Shown: positions 33,990-47,500 of the stretch, piece after piece | How positions within the stretch are numbered: position 1 is the first letter of the stretch | Layout of the letters: each line of letters starts with the position of its first letter | Source: Hyposmocoma kahamanoa | Lineage: Eukaryota; Arthropoda; Insecta; Lepidoptera; Cosmopterigidae | Direction: 5' to 3' | DNA: 64,000 bases | Assembly: GCF_003589595.1 (NCBI RefSeq) | Contig: NW_020654878.1 | Coordinates: 275,537-339,536, forward strand | Notes under the pieces: generated by a model | What the model was told of the DNA's origin: nothing | What the model saw: the letters and a program-made list of their open reading frames with translations, nothing else | Databases searched by the model: none | Made by a program: the position numbers and the translations under genes

Positions 33990-33999
33990 AATAAATAAA
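33990..33999 (+). terminator. Candidate polyadenylation signal for CHT
   Basis: Two overlapping AATAAA hexamers about 460 bp after the CHT stop codon. An alternative hexamer is at 36039-36044. Confidence 0.5.
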
Positions 34000-35249
34000 T
34001 ATATTAAACAATGCATGATAATTGATAATGGAACTCTTACATATCAAAATGTGGACTTAATGTTATTAGAAGAGATATACATACATAGTAAATATAATTT
34101 ATATTGGAGAAGATTCCTTATTTAAGTCAATTAAAGTAGCGAGGAAAGCACGGTATATGTTGAGTGCTTCGTAGTGGTACTGTGTGTGACGTAGCTCCAC
34201 CACACACGCACTCATACACGTGACCAAACACACGTACCTCATGTTCAAAGTTTGGAATATATTAAGCAAAATATAAGCTCGCAAAGCGTTAAGAATACTA
34301 TTTAAATACTGATTTTATTTATGCCAATATGTTGAAGCCGTTTGTGAAACAAAGTAAGTTGCTCTTGTATACAGATTTATTATAAACACGACACTGTATC
34401 GCACGCGATTATAATGTATACCATCAGAGTTTAGCTAGAGATTATTAAGTCTAAAATTAGTGAAACTTAGTGGCTGTTATCATTTTGCTGTGAGCTTCGT
34501 TTCAAAGGATATTTATTTATATTATTGTTTCGAATTGATCTTGGATGCATACGCTTTTAATATTAGATATACATACATATATTGTATAGCGAAGGTCGAT
34601 TCACGCTGAACTGGCCTTTTGGATTTTGTATATTGAATGTTTATAGGTGTTCAAGACATCACTTTGTAATCTAATTGTCCACCTTCCTCGGCCCGAATTG
34701 CGGCCATTCCTGTAACTTCAACTGGCTATCGAATTTATTGTTAACACGTACAAAAACTATCACAAAGTAATAATAACTTTTGGAAGTACATAATGTATTA
34801 TGACACTGATGCTTTATGGATATTTCAATCTCAGAATTCCTTAAGGTAAATCTCCAAGAATTTTGGAATTGGAAAAGATGAGAAATAGACAATCCATATA
34901 AAAAACGATTGACCTGTGCGGTAATCTAAATTCATCGTTCGGTAAAGGCGCCAAGGTTCAGTGTTCGATAGTCAGTGAGGAAAAGCTCTCGTGTTTTAAT
35001 CAATGTTACATACGTATTCGATGTGAGAAATTTTAGAACTACAAGTTTTGAATCATGTATCTACGAGTTTGTCAGTATTCTTAAGTAAATATAATCAGGC
35101 TTTACATTATTTACAAAACCCGCCATAGAGAAACCTAGTAGGTTCTAGAAGCTGTGCAAATGAAGTGTGTTATTACATATTTTATTATCATCAGAGATGA
35201 TGCTTTGGAAAGTCGTAATTGATGAGCAGTATTGAAAGAGAATGCAAGG

Positions 35250-35272
35250 TATATATATATATATATATATAT
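35250..35272. repeat. TA dinucleotide microsatellite
   Basis: About eleven uninterrupted TA units in the CHT 3' flank. Confidence 0.95.
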
Positions 35273-36060
35273 TGATCGGCTGCCTTAAAAAAAATATGTA
35301 TAACAGCTGGAGCTCTGAATTTGTTTGTAATGAATGTGTAGCACTTCCATTTTAAGTGTTTCTGGTACGATACGTGCTTGCCAATTACAATTATTTGAGC
35401 TTTTATCCGAGATGCTAAATATTTTAAGTAAATCACGAAACATATCATATCTATGTGACTTAAATATAATGTATAATAAATATAGCAATGGAACATATCA
35501 ATATTTCTAAGAGTAGATCATAGGATCGTTGTTGTTCTTCGGCGTTGCTTTCTAATATGCTCGCGTATTGTGACACGTTTAATTATATACATGTCTGAAA
35601 TGTATTTAATGTTATTATAATATTATTATACAATGAAAAATATATAAAACATATCTCCAAAAATAATAAAGTAGGTAAATATATTTTATTGTATAAATTA
35701 TCAGTATAGTATTTCATGACAAAGAAGATAAATATATTACGTAAAATATTGTTGTAAATGAAATGAAAATTTAACCGTATACATATCAAGATGTGTGATC
35801 AATGACTTAGATATTTTATGATATTATGTGTTATATATTCGTACTCTGTGTATTTTATGATATAGTCGGCGAATGCGCCTGTGAGGTTGATAGAATGCGC
35901 AGATATATTAGGAAGCCATCTGTCCACTGTTAGTTAGTAGATAACCTACTATTGACTTATTCCTAGTTCTTGTTGAATATTTGAAAATGTGAAAAAAATG
36001 TGTACTTTTGTGAACTAAGCGGGCGGTCCTGCGACTTCAATAAAAGATATAGTATGTTGG

Positions 36061-36740
36061 AAATAATATGATTTTTCTATGCGACTTGACTCCTTACCCA
36101 TTTTTTAAAACCCAGCGCATTGAGAGGGAAGTTATAAGTTTCAAGCTTTCACATCAGTCCACACAGCGGTTTGTTTTTATTTCAATAATCGGGACTGTTC
36201 TTGTTTGATAAACATCTGTTCAGCTATTTAAAGGTCATCACCTCTTTTCCCAATTATTAAGGTCGAAGCATACGTAACGTGATTTAGGTATTTAAAGTTC
36301 ATATTGTTACATAAAAAACCATAGTATTCAAGTGTATATGATGGGAACGGAACGGGACGTGAAATATATCGTCGTCGAAGATATTTTGCCCGTTCCCGTC
36401 TCGTCCTCGTCCCGTATGCTGCAACATTAATGTAGAGCTCTTAGTCGTAAAATGAATACATAAAGTAAACAATTTACTTCCACGGGCCCGATTGTGGAAA
36501 TCCGGTGACACGACAATAATAATTATGGCTTAATCTGTTGCTGCAAACGGGACAATCTGCAGTCTCCCCGACTCCTCAGCCACTTACAGCAGAACTACCG
36601 TATTTGTGCTGATTCAAATGGTCTCGACGACTTGTTAGCTTACAGACGGTGACTATTGAAATTTTAGTTAATTTAATTTTTATCGATTGTTTTCTAAATT
36701 TTGAGTTTTATGTATTATTTTTATTGACAGGGGGTCGAAA
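36061..36740. other. Intergenic gap between two converging genes
   Basis: AT-rich with no open frame resembling a protein. It separates the CHT 3' end from the 3' end of the minus-strand YGAP-repeat gene. Confidence 0.6.
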
Positions 36741-36752
36741 TAAAAACACGTG

Positions 36753-36824
36753 TTTATTATTTACAAAAGTTTAATTTATACAAAATATTTTGACACTTAA
36801 TCTAATTTTGTACAGTTCTTTATT
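36753..36824 (-). terminator. Candidate polyadenylation signals of YGAP-repeat gene
   Basis: On the minus strand AATAAA occurs at 36824-36819 and 36758-36753, about 460 and 530 bp past the stop codon, in AT-rich sequence. Either would give a short 3' UTR. Confidence 0.5.
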
Positions 36825-37286
36825 ACAATTAAATAATACTTTTCGTTCAGCATTTGTTTTTGCTTACACTCGACGAATAAAAAAGCAATATGTTTGTAGA
36901 ACGACGCGATGACTGAACATAAATATCTATAGAGAGACTATGCAATTGCAATACCGTTCTTCCACGACATCTTTTTGTTTACTTCTCTTATAATCACAAA
37001 TAATACCGTATACCTAGAAAGAAGTTTTCGCAAAACTGCATTTGACGTAAGGCCCTAAACGCGAGCGATTCAGATGAAAGTGCTGGACCAGCGCTGCTTC
37101 GGATATTGGAAAGAGATATGTGTCGAAACTACTAAATACAATAACGTAACAATCTCATTCGGACATCGCGAATCGGCGGCAGCTCGAGCGCGCTCGGGGC
37201 GGCCGTTCGGGGCGGGTCTTCGCAAACCGCGTACGAGTAAATGACTGACACGAATTTGCTTATCACATAAGAGTTGCAATGGTTTT

Positions 37287-38596
37287 CTAATAGACGTAAC
37301 CTCCGTTGGAATCGTAGCTCTGGTTGATAGTGGCCGGGACGCCGCCCGAGTAACCGCCGCCGCCGCCACCGCCCGAGTAACCGCCGCCGCCGCCACCGCC
37401 AGAGTAACCGCCGCCGCCATGCCCGCCAGAGCTGCCGTGCCCACCAGAACCGCCGTGTCCGCCTGAGGAGTAGCCGCCAGAACCGCCAGAAGAATAGCCA
37501 CCGCCGCCGCCCGAAGAGAATCCGCCGGATGGCGCACCGTAGCTACTAGACGGCGCTGCCGGAGCGCCGTAAGAACTAGAAGGAGCAGGGGCGCCGTAGC
37601 TGTTAGAAGGAGCCGAAGGAGCGGGAGCTCCGTAACTCGAGGAAGGGCCGCTGCTGCCAAAACCACTACTGCCGAAGCTGCTACCGCCAAAACTGCTACC
37701 GCCAAAGCTGCTGCTGCTGAAGCCTGAGGAACCATGTCCCGAGCCACCAGAAGGTGCGCCATACGATGATGATGGCGCGGGGGCGCCGTAAGAATTTGAT
37801 GGAGGCGCCGGGGCACCATACGAGCTCGATGGAGCAGGAGCACCGTATGAATTAGACGGTGCAGCAGGGGCACCATATGAGCTTGAAGGAGGTGCGCCGT
37901 ATGAGCTGGACGGTGGCTTAGCGGGGGCTCCATACGAGCTGGATGGACGTTTAGCGGGGGCGCCGTAACTACTGGATGGCTTTGAGGGTGCCCCATACGT
38001 GGTGGACGGGCCAGTGGGTACACCGTAGCTCGTTGCGGGTGGTCTGGCTGGCGCTCCGTAGGAGCTTGAAGGCTTAGATGGTGCTCCGTAGCTCGAAGAT
38101 GGGCGTGAAGGGGGAGGACCGTAGCTAGAAGACGGGGCGGGTGCACCGTAGCTGGAGGACGGAGCCGGAGCACCATAACTGGACGAAGGCGCTGGGGCTC
38201 CGTAGCTGGATGAAGGCGCTGGGGCGCCGTAGCTGGATGACGGGGCAGGTGCTCCGTAACTGGATGAAGGGGCGGGTGCACCGTAGCTCGATGAGGGAGC
38301 TGGCGCTCCATACGAGCTCGAAGGAGGAGCACCGTAACTGCTGGATGGTTTGGGCGGACCATAGCTGCTGGAAGGCTTGGGAGGGCCATAGCTAGATGAA
38401 GGCCTTCCACCACCATGGCCACCACCAAAACCACCTCCATGGCCGCCTCCATGTCCGCCTCCATGACCACCGCCGAAGCCGCCGCCAAAGCCACCACCGA
38501 AGCCTCCGCCAAAGCCGCCGCCGTGTCCACCGCCGGACGAAGGCGCGCCGTAGCTGCTCGACGGCCGCGGCGGCTGGTATGAGTTGCTCAATGGCG
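37287..38596 (-). CDS. YGAP-repeat gene exon 3 (repeat domain and stop)
   Basis: The acceptor on the minus strand is TCTACACGCAG just above 38596. The first two bases complete a GCG Ala codon, and the frame then reads PLSNSYQPPRPSSSYGAP and stays open to TAG at 37289-37287, about 435 residues. An internal Met near 38591-38589 in the unspliced frame is intron read-through and not the start. The strongly repetitive GC-rich sequence leaves long open frames in other frames, including a 486-codon one, but these encode no plausible protein. Confidence 0.93.
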
Positions 38597-41500
38597 CTGC
38601 GTGTAGAGGAATGGGTGCTTTATTTTATATTGTGACATACGTTCTATATTACGAGCCTCTACTATGAGCTTACGTCTGAGGATCTGAGTTTCGGCGTGGG
38701 TTCAGTTTATTGGTTTCAAACAGATATACTCCTAAAGCCGATGACTATTGATCAATAACGTTTGACATCTAATGATGATAGGTACGCCCGACCCGCGACC
38801 GGTGGGTCGCAAACCAAGCGCTGAGGTCAATTGTTGCCGTAGTGGTCGGTGTACCGCTGCTGATTGGCATTTTAGCAAACTCTAACACTCATTGTCAATA
38901 ATCAGAAGTCGTCGCGTTTAAGCATCTTCGCTGTTTACGTTACCAATTAAGCAACGTCCTGGATTGCTTGCTCGGTGAGACTACGACTTTTTTAAGTTTG
39001 AAAATGTACTAAACGACTTTGTTTGCGTTACTTTTAAGGACCGCAATGAGGCATACAATTTATCCAACTTTTCGATTGACAAAACATTGTAGTTTTCACA
39101 GTGTTAATTCATGTCTAAAAGATTTTGTGCAATTTTACGAAAATGTGAGTGAATATCAGACCATAATTACGGTAAGTAAGAGTAAAAGGAAGTCCTTAAT
39201 GTAATTGCATATAACTGTTGAATTTAAGAAAGAGCAAAGTCGAGGTAGGAAAGAAAGGAGAGCTCATAGCAGAGGCAGACGGCGCATGAGCAGAGAACAG
39301 CGGGAAATTGCTTACCATCTCGTTTGAGCTTGCGCGGGGGCTTCGCCGACACCGCTAGCACCAGCAGCGCAGACACCAGCTGCAGACAAAGAAAGTGGCA
39401 TTGGTTTACTTGTGTGGTTCAATTGTAGAAAATATTAGCGATAAAAGAATTTAAATGAACGTCTTTATTTATAGTTAACTTTACCATAAATAAAGTTAAT
39501 TCTATGTAATCTTTATGAGAAACGGACAATCAAACATAATTTTCATTCGAAATTGAAATTTACCTTTAATAGAATACGTATAACCACAGACCACATGTAT
39601 GACGCAGAAAGAAACACATGTCAAGTTGGTGTATTAACAAAGGAATAAAACAATCTTATCAATCAAATGAAATATTTCGTGATTATTTTTGACTCGTTCG
39701 TTTAGGAGTCTTAATATACTGTTTTTATTTAACTAAGTATTGGAATTTGTTGTTAGTCTTGACTAGGTAAGTGTTGGTTAGGGTATCGTTTAGTTTAATG
39801 GTAACTTTTTAGATGTTCGTATAATAAATGCGTAAATAATAACGCACACACTTCTAGCCCCGTACTAGGAAAACCCTGTATCAGATGCCACGGACAACCA
39901 CAAATTACACCCAAACTCACGAGATAAATAAATGTAGGGAATACAAATACTTCTCCCGGACTGGGACCTCTGCGTGGCAGACCAGCACTAGGGCTGCACA
40001 AGCGCGCGCACAAGTAAAATGTTCGATAAGTACCGAATCGAAGGGTCATTAAAGTGTAGTAGAGCACCACGTGCTGCTATGAGCCGCAATTATCCCTGTG
40101 CGAACAGCGCGCCTGTGGTGCGTTTGCGCAAGACGGTTGCGCAGCCGCGAGGCTCATCTCGCCAAGGCGACGCTGCGGTCATCGAGAACATGACGCTGCG
40201 CGCGCACTGGTAGTCGGAGCAAGGTCAGGAAAATTAAACCGGATTTTCAGTGTTTCTCAGTACGCGCTCGACTGACCTTCTTTTGAAATTTCAGCTGTTA
40301 TGTGGGTCCGTTTTACGGTACGCGAGCATTTATGTATAATCTCGTAGTTTATAGCCATTGAATGATACAGAAGTTCCCATTGTAATTATACTAAAGTTAG
40401 TTTGTAAATTTATTTCTAACGCTGGTGTTATTCTATTGCCAAATAATTACAAACAAATATACATTAACTGCCTCCGTGGCCGAACGGTTACCACGCCGGA
40501 CTGCCACGCAGAGGTCCCAGGTTCGATTCCCGGGACGGGAGAAGTATTTGTATGGCCTACGTTTATTTCTCTCGTGAGTTTGGGTGTAATTTGTGGTTGT
40601 CTATGTGTGAGTGCATGGCACCTGTGATACAGGTTTCCCTAGTGCGGGGCTATGTTGAGTGTGTGCGTTATTATTATTGTTATAAAGTCTAATTAAAGCG
40701 ACTGTCACAGAGCATCGGAAGTGATATATAAATACAAGATTCCTCGCAGACACGTGATGTCGTTGGGCACGCAGCGACTTGTGAACTTGTAATTTTTAAA
40801 CTTATAATGTGTTTCGTGTCCGACTTCGATATATGCTGTTTATAGCGAGCATCCATCAAGTCAGAAAGAAAATAGCGTATAAGTAATGTTATAAGTTTGT
40901 GTATACAAATATTTCTCCTCTTTATGTAGAATTTCACATTTATTTTATAATATATATTTTTTATAATATCAAGTGACGGGCCGAAAAAGTCGTGCGCCTG
41001 GTGGTAAGCTACTCAGAGCTTTAAATCGCAAAGATCTGAGGGGCACTAGCACTGCGTCCGTCACCCGGAGACATAAGTTGACAAGTCCCATGTGCCTGTA
41101 ATTTCACCAAAATATTATAGATGTAGAGAAAGTTGAAAAAACAAACAAATGTTTTTAACGCACGTTAAGCTTCATCTCCAATCTGGTGTATGCCACGCCA
41201 TCGCCATTGCAACCCTGGCCACGTCTCAAGATCGGCCAAGTGAAACAATGTGCTTTATTATCTAGACACACATTTGGCAATCCGATCACGGCGTTCGGAA
41301 AGTAGCGCTTTCCACTACTGATTTTAATCAACGAAATTGGAGAGGTAGGTAGGTTGTGTAAATAACTATTGTTTTAAATCGCCACAAGGTCTTCACTTTT
41401 AAGATAATTGTTTTAAACGAGTCTAAGCGCTCTTTGGGCAAGATTTATTGTTTATTAAACGTGGATTAAGCAATGAGGTTCACACGTCTTGCATTAATTG

Positions 41501-44500
41501 TATGACACAAAGCACCTACCTACTCATTATACATTGATATACATCAACGGTCGAACGAAGTACCTACTTTGAAAAACATACATACAGATACAAATAACTT
41601 TGTTGAAAACTTCCGTTATATAAATTCGTGCAAGTTTTAACAACATTTCGTCGCGAGGAGGTAACTTTTTCAGTTAAAACTTTATTATATAAAGGAGCTC
41701 TTATTCTGTACTAGAATGTTGTCTTGCTTTGTTATTATTGACGCTGTAGTGACTACAAACTCGTATTTTTTTACGCCCCTTTCAAACTGCAGATAGGGGA
41801 AATTGAAAAACTTTCATTATGCATTTTGGATTGTGTTGTGAAGCGCCGGCAACGAAGTACAATAAATAGGTCTTCCGAAAAATTTTCTATCTCGGTAACG
41901 TTCTGACATATTGAAAATGTTGAACAAATTTATGTGACGTGAAACACAATAAAGGAAAAAGAAAAGAATACATAAATTAATAATTAAAGGTTTTTTATGG
42001 CTGAATGAGTGCGTATTTCACCAGCATCTCACCTGATAGAAAGTGACGATGAGGCCGACGATGAAGCATGCACATCTAAATAAATCCTATTCATTCTCGC
42101 CTTGAAAAGGCTCAAGTTACAGCGTTCAGGGGATACGTCTGCAAGCAAGGAATTCCACCCCATAGCCGTTCGCCGTGTTAATGTGGAAGGTAACAAAGTC
42201 GAAAATTTTATTGTTCGAAATAACGTTTGTTCAAATTTTCATTACACCGAAAACCGAATTATAACGAAACAGTTGTTCTTTTAGGATATGTTGAATGTTT
42301 ATCGCAAAGACACGATTAGGTTCGGTTGGGTTAGGTTAAGTTAGGTTTAAAAGAAAAACATTTACCTCTCAAAATTACTTTCGAGGTTATGAAATTTCGA
42401 CCAAACTTTATTTCTGAAAAACGGCGGCTTCGTAATAATCGTTAACAGAACTCTTCTGAGATGTTCGGTTGGAAAATTATTTGACATAGCGTACAGAACT
42501 CCTGGCGCGTTTCGCGTTCAAACAATATTCTTCTATAGTTCGTAGAAGGAGAAGTAGAATCGGCTACATAATATGAAAATAATTAATTACATCAAGGAAC
42601 ATTCTACACATTACAATATTTTTTTACATATGATATTGACAATTTAGTCACGATCACGATCATTTCTCCGCATCCTTTATCTAGCCATTATTGTAAATAA
42701 GGAGACTTGTTTGACATAAATATATACCTTCAAGTGGTGATCCGGGGGCCATTGCCAAGTGTCCCCGTCCCACCGTTTAGTATTCCCGTCGTGCGCTGTT
42801 GTGGATATACCACGCATATGATATGAGTCTGTCTTAGTCTTATTTCCTCATACAATTATGTAATTTGGTAAAAAATTCTAAACAAGAAGGGAGAAAATAC
42901 TTTATATTTCGCTTTTGTATGTTGGTTATTTTAATCAGTCCACGTAATTAAATGCAAGGGTAAGGATGCCGGTGAAATTACAAGCACATGGAACTTGTTA
43001 ACTTACGTCTCAGGGTGACGGGCGCAGTGGCAGTTCCCCTAAGGTCTTTGCGATTAAAAACTCCGAGTGGCGCTGAACATGTTATGGATAGGCGTGTCGC
43101 TATCACCAGGCGCAAGACATGTTCGTTCTATCACTTGGATTATAAAAAAAAATCACATACCTATCTAGCTTGTACAACTCGACGATAGGGCATGCACACC
43201 TAAATAATGCCTATTCACTCTCGCCTTGAAAAGGTTCAAGTTATAGCGTTCAGGGAACAAGTCTGCAGGCAGGGAATTCCACTCTCTAGCCGCTCGCCAT
43301 ATAAATGTGGAAGCGCAAATCTTCGTGCGAATCCTGGGAATATCCACAACATAGGGGTGGAATAAAAGCCCACGTCTGGAAAGGGGAAGGCGGAATCAAA
43401 TTATGCAATTCCATCGCACACTCTCCCTGATATATCCTGTAGAATACCGATAAGCAGGCAACTTTACGATGGTGTTCAAGGCTCTGCAGCTTCGCCTCTA
43501 CTAATTCCAAGTCACCTATAAGCCTCTTGTAACTTGTAAGTAACTTGAAATAAGCAATTATCCCTGTTCAGCTGCTTCCTTTTGGCACCCGTTATTCGCC
43601 ATCCATACTTCAAAATAAATTGCAACAGCACGTGTAGCAACCGCCAGCAACATCAGAAAGACAATAGCTGACATTAGAACACGCTAAAAGTTGAAACAGT
43701 AAGCCCACCGGCGTTTGACAAGAGGCGGGCATTGTTTACACCGCCTTAAGTAGGGTAATGGACACCGGTAACATGACTGAGATACTTAAAACTGCAGATT
43801 TTAAATAATGAAAAGACTTAAGTGCCAAAATTGGAGTGTTCATAGTGTCTAAAAATCAAGCTTTTTTTACGTCACGTGTTAGACAGTTCCATTTTAGTTC
43901 GATAATACTATTAAAATTCTTCGCGCGGGCAGATCAAAGAACACAGCTAACGTTTGGTAAACGGCAGATACAAAGTGTGCTAGAAAGTAACTATAAACTC
44001 GCGAGTGCAATTTAAAAGAGTTTATAATCCTTCAAAACAAGCGCTTTCGCTTTCATTATTGCTATTGTGAGTGGGAACCGCGAGCGCTTCTGCCTAATTA
44101 CGATCTCAAGCTACGTAATTTGACACGTAATAATCTGCTTTAACATTTGAATCGTTTAGTAGTCCGGTTGCCCGATTGGCTGATAGGAAGGTAAAGAGAT
44201 TTCTTTTTTATAACACCTTGTGTCGGGATGAACAAGTCGTGCGCCTGGTGGTAAGCGACACGCCAGCCCATAACAGTTGCAGTGCCACTCAGAACTTTAA
44301 ATTACAACGATCTGAGGGTGCTGCACCCCTATCCTTCAAAACCGGAACACAGTAATGCTCTCATTATTGCTTGGCGGCAGAAATAGGTAAGGGATGGGTA
44401 AATAAGATATGAAATGCGAGAATGCAGATGTCATAATTAAATCATTACATATCCCATTTTTTATTTGTACCTTATATATTATATTTAGTAAAAATGATAT

Positions 44501-47500
44501 ACCTATTTTTTTAATGCATATTTGTATATATTGTAAAATACAATGCCAATTGAGGACATGACATATTTTCCAGGGGTTGTGAAGCATTTCCGACATGCAA
44601 GTTTTATCACGACGTTTTCCTTCAATGCATCCGTAGCCGAACGGTTACCATTCTGGATTGTCACGCAAAAGTCGCGGGTTCGATTCCCGGGCCGGGAGAA
44701 ACATTTGTATGGCCTACATTTATTTCTTTCGTGAGTTTGGATGAAATTTGTGGTTGTCTATGTGTGTTTCCATGGCACTCGCGATACAGGGTTTTCCCTA
44801 GTGCAGGACTATGAGTGTGTGCAAAAAAAATGTTAGATTACAAATCAGTATACTCATAGGAAAAAGATCGATCACTGTAACAAAATTTTTACGCAACGCC
44901 AGGGGCTGAAGGCCCGCCGACACAGCCCCACCTGATTTTTTCTTTGATGCTACATTAACGCCCGCATCAGTAAACATCTCTTAAGTCGGGTTGACTGAGA
45001 TATTATTCAAATGGTTTTTCTACAACATAGCGCATCTTTGAGTAGTTCAGTATACCTTGTCGGTTTTTTTTGGGGACATGTTAACAGTCAGGTGCCAATT
45101 AAAATGTTCCAAATATGAATACAAAACATAGTACTACAACAATACAAACATTAGTTTACTAAAACCTACAAGAAAACAACAATCGCCATATCATAAGTTA
45201 TTGGTCATTATAGTTGGCGACCGTCATCACAGACTTCATTAAATAATGCTAATGATATTGGTATGCCACTGTTATTTCTAAAATTAGTACGACTAAATGG
45301 AACTTAAAGATTTACAAGTACAGCATCTAGCAGGAAGTCCATCACAAAAACGAGTATTTGCAGTTTCAAGTTTATATTGTACTTCACGACAACATTGTTC
45401 GTCGAATCAATTTATGTTATTGCTGACTATGAGTTTATTTATAATCGTTGTAGGTTTCGATTGTTACGCACTTTTTGTGACATTAAAGAAATTTACAATT
45501 GCAGAATTCAATTAATTATAATGATGATTAGAGTTTAAGTGTTGGAAAAACGAATTATGTCAACCGCAGAATCGTACGATCTGTTTCCGTTTCCGCGCGC
45601 GAGTAGTTGCGCGGGCGCAGATAATGCGAGAATGAGATTACTTTGCGGAAATAAGGTCACGTCGCGAACTCGTCATGTGTCGTATTAAGTGTAGGTATTT
45701 ATGTTTCTATATATATGCATTATGTTGTTATGTGCGTACGTATATGTCTGATGTAAATTCGAGAATCACATTTAAGTGGAAAGTCAAACGGCAAAACTAA
45801 TGTGTTTATTATCTTCGTTTATAGTTTGATTGTAAGCTTGTATTTTATGCCGTGTGTCTGTTACGCGATGGATACATCCAGTACGCCATCAGTGAGATAT
45901 GCTGATAACTATTTTGTGTCGTAGTGTAATTGGATCCTCTGACGATCAATCTTTTTTAAAGCTGATTTTATCGCTGTTCGTTACATTATGTAATATGAAG
46001 TTAGCTCCGCTGCAAATTCATAAGTTGTACGTGGAATTCTATTACATTCGGTAGTAAAATTATCTTCTGTAATTTTGCTATTCGGTATAGTCCATTCAGA
46101 ATTCAATGTAATTCCCTTTGGCGCAAATGGGTACACTTGATATGCTAAGATTGCGTTAATACCGAAATGACATCAAAGACTACACACGACACGTTTACAC
46201 GCAGACTCGTCACTGTCCGTCTCACGGGAACAGTGCCCATGCGGCGCGGTGGGAACTGCCACAATGGCCGCAACTGCGCAAGCGTCGTATTGTTCCAAAT
46301 TGTGCAAATTCGACCGCAACCGTATTCTCCGAGCCTAATTTACATCCGTTCCCGCGCTATTGCATCTTTGCAAAATTATAATGAGAACGGAAATAATTAT
46401 AACCCTAGATCCGAGATCAAAACTTGATTTGCATTTGATCGGTAAAAAATGTACGGTTTGAACCTGAGCTTAGACACGAACTTTTAAATAGGCTTTTTAC
46501 GGGATACCCATTGTTGAGATTGTGAAATGTAATCTATGTTTTCTTAGTCTGGGAGCGAGGAAGCATTTCAATACCATTTGACGCGGAACTCGGTATCGAC
46601 GCCATGACACTTTCGAGTATTAAACGGCGACACTGTTTTTCCCGCCATTTTCTCCGGTTGCATCAGCACACGTCGTTATAAAGGTCGTTCAAATTTTTGT
46701 TTCGCGTCGCGCCGCGTGTCGCCGTCGCCTACTTTCCGTCAAGGAAACGCTGGGCGATATTTTACGAACAATAGAGGCCATTTGCTCGCATATTTGTCAG
46801 TTATTCTTATTATGACCGCAAATAAACAAATCGTTTGTATAGACACTGACTATAGCGTGTTCTTTTGAAAAGTCTCGCAATAAAGGGATATTCTCAAACT
46901 CGTTAGATAGGAATGTATTGTACATTGTTCGTCCATCAGACCTTATGAAGAGAACAAAATCGTGACTTCGAATTTGTTTACGGAAATATTGCATAAACAG
47001 AATCTAGCGAAAAGAAATGCACATTTTAACCTTTCAACCGTTATAAGTATACGTATGGTATATTTATTTTTAGCCTTTTTCACCTGCTGCTTTATCAAAA
47101 TAATGCATTGCGACGAATTGCTATGTTATAATATATTTATTGCATAACGTAACTTGCGGAGTAGTCACATTGTCTAAAGTCTTCGTCAAATATTGCACGA
47201 CGTTCCAATTCATCGCGGAAACTGTCCAATTTATACGAGCCTTCGAATAATTGTTACATAACAAGTCTCATGCGCTTCCCACAGCGAAAGTAAAAGTTAT
47301 CTGTGTTACTGTTAATACCACAGCAGCGCTAGCGTCTCTGTACATCGACGCTCTGTCGAACAATTCTTATATTCCATCCGTCTTTTGTAAAACAGTAATG
47401 TACATGCTGCTAAGTGATAGAATTACGTAAGTTGACGTACAATAAATGAGGCATATGAACTATGACCCGAGTTCTTGCTTCTCGATATAGAGTATGCCTC

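Larger units (their letters stand above)
33529..36060 (+). other. CHT 3' untranslated region and downstream flank
   Basis: AT-rich and non-coding. The first close polyadenylation signals are overlapping AATAAA at 33990-33995 and 33994-33999. A further AATAAA is at 36039-36044 and could end a long 3' UTR. A TA microsatellite lies at 35250-35272. Which site is used cannot be told from sequence. Confidence 0.55.

Noticed and set aside
37070..38530. 486-codon open frame on the minus strand overlapping the repeat exon
   Set aside because: It is an alternative frame of the same repetitive GC-rich sequence, has low-complexity Ala/Leu/Pro content, no signal peptide and no splice logic. The GGG/SYGAP frame joins in phase with the two signal-peptide exons.
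38141..38635. Plus-strand frames of 84 and 79 codons opposite the repeat exon
   Set aside because: Antisense of the repeat coding sequence; Arg/His/Trp-rich, no known family.
40466..40540. Possible tRNA genes at the SINE-A heads
   Set aside because: Although A and B boxes are present, the heads do not fold into a full cloverleaf with a proper acceptor stem, and each is followed by the same SINE body.
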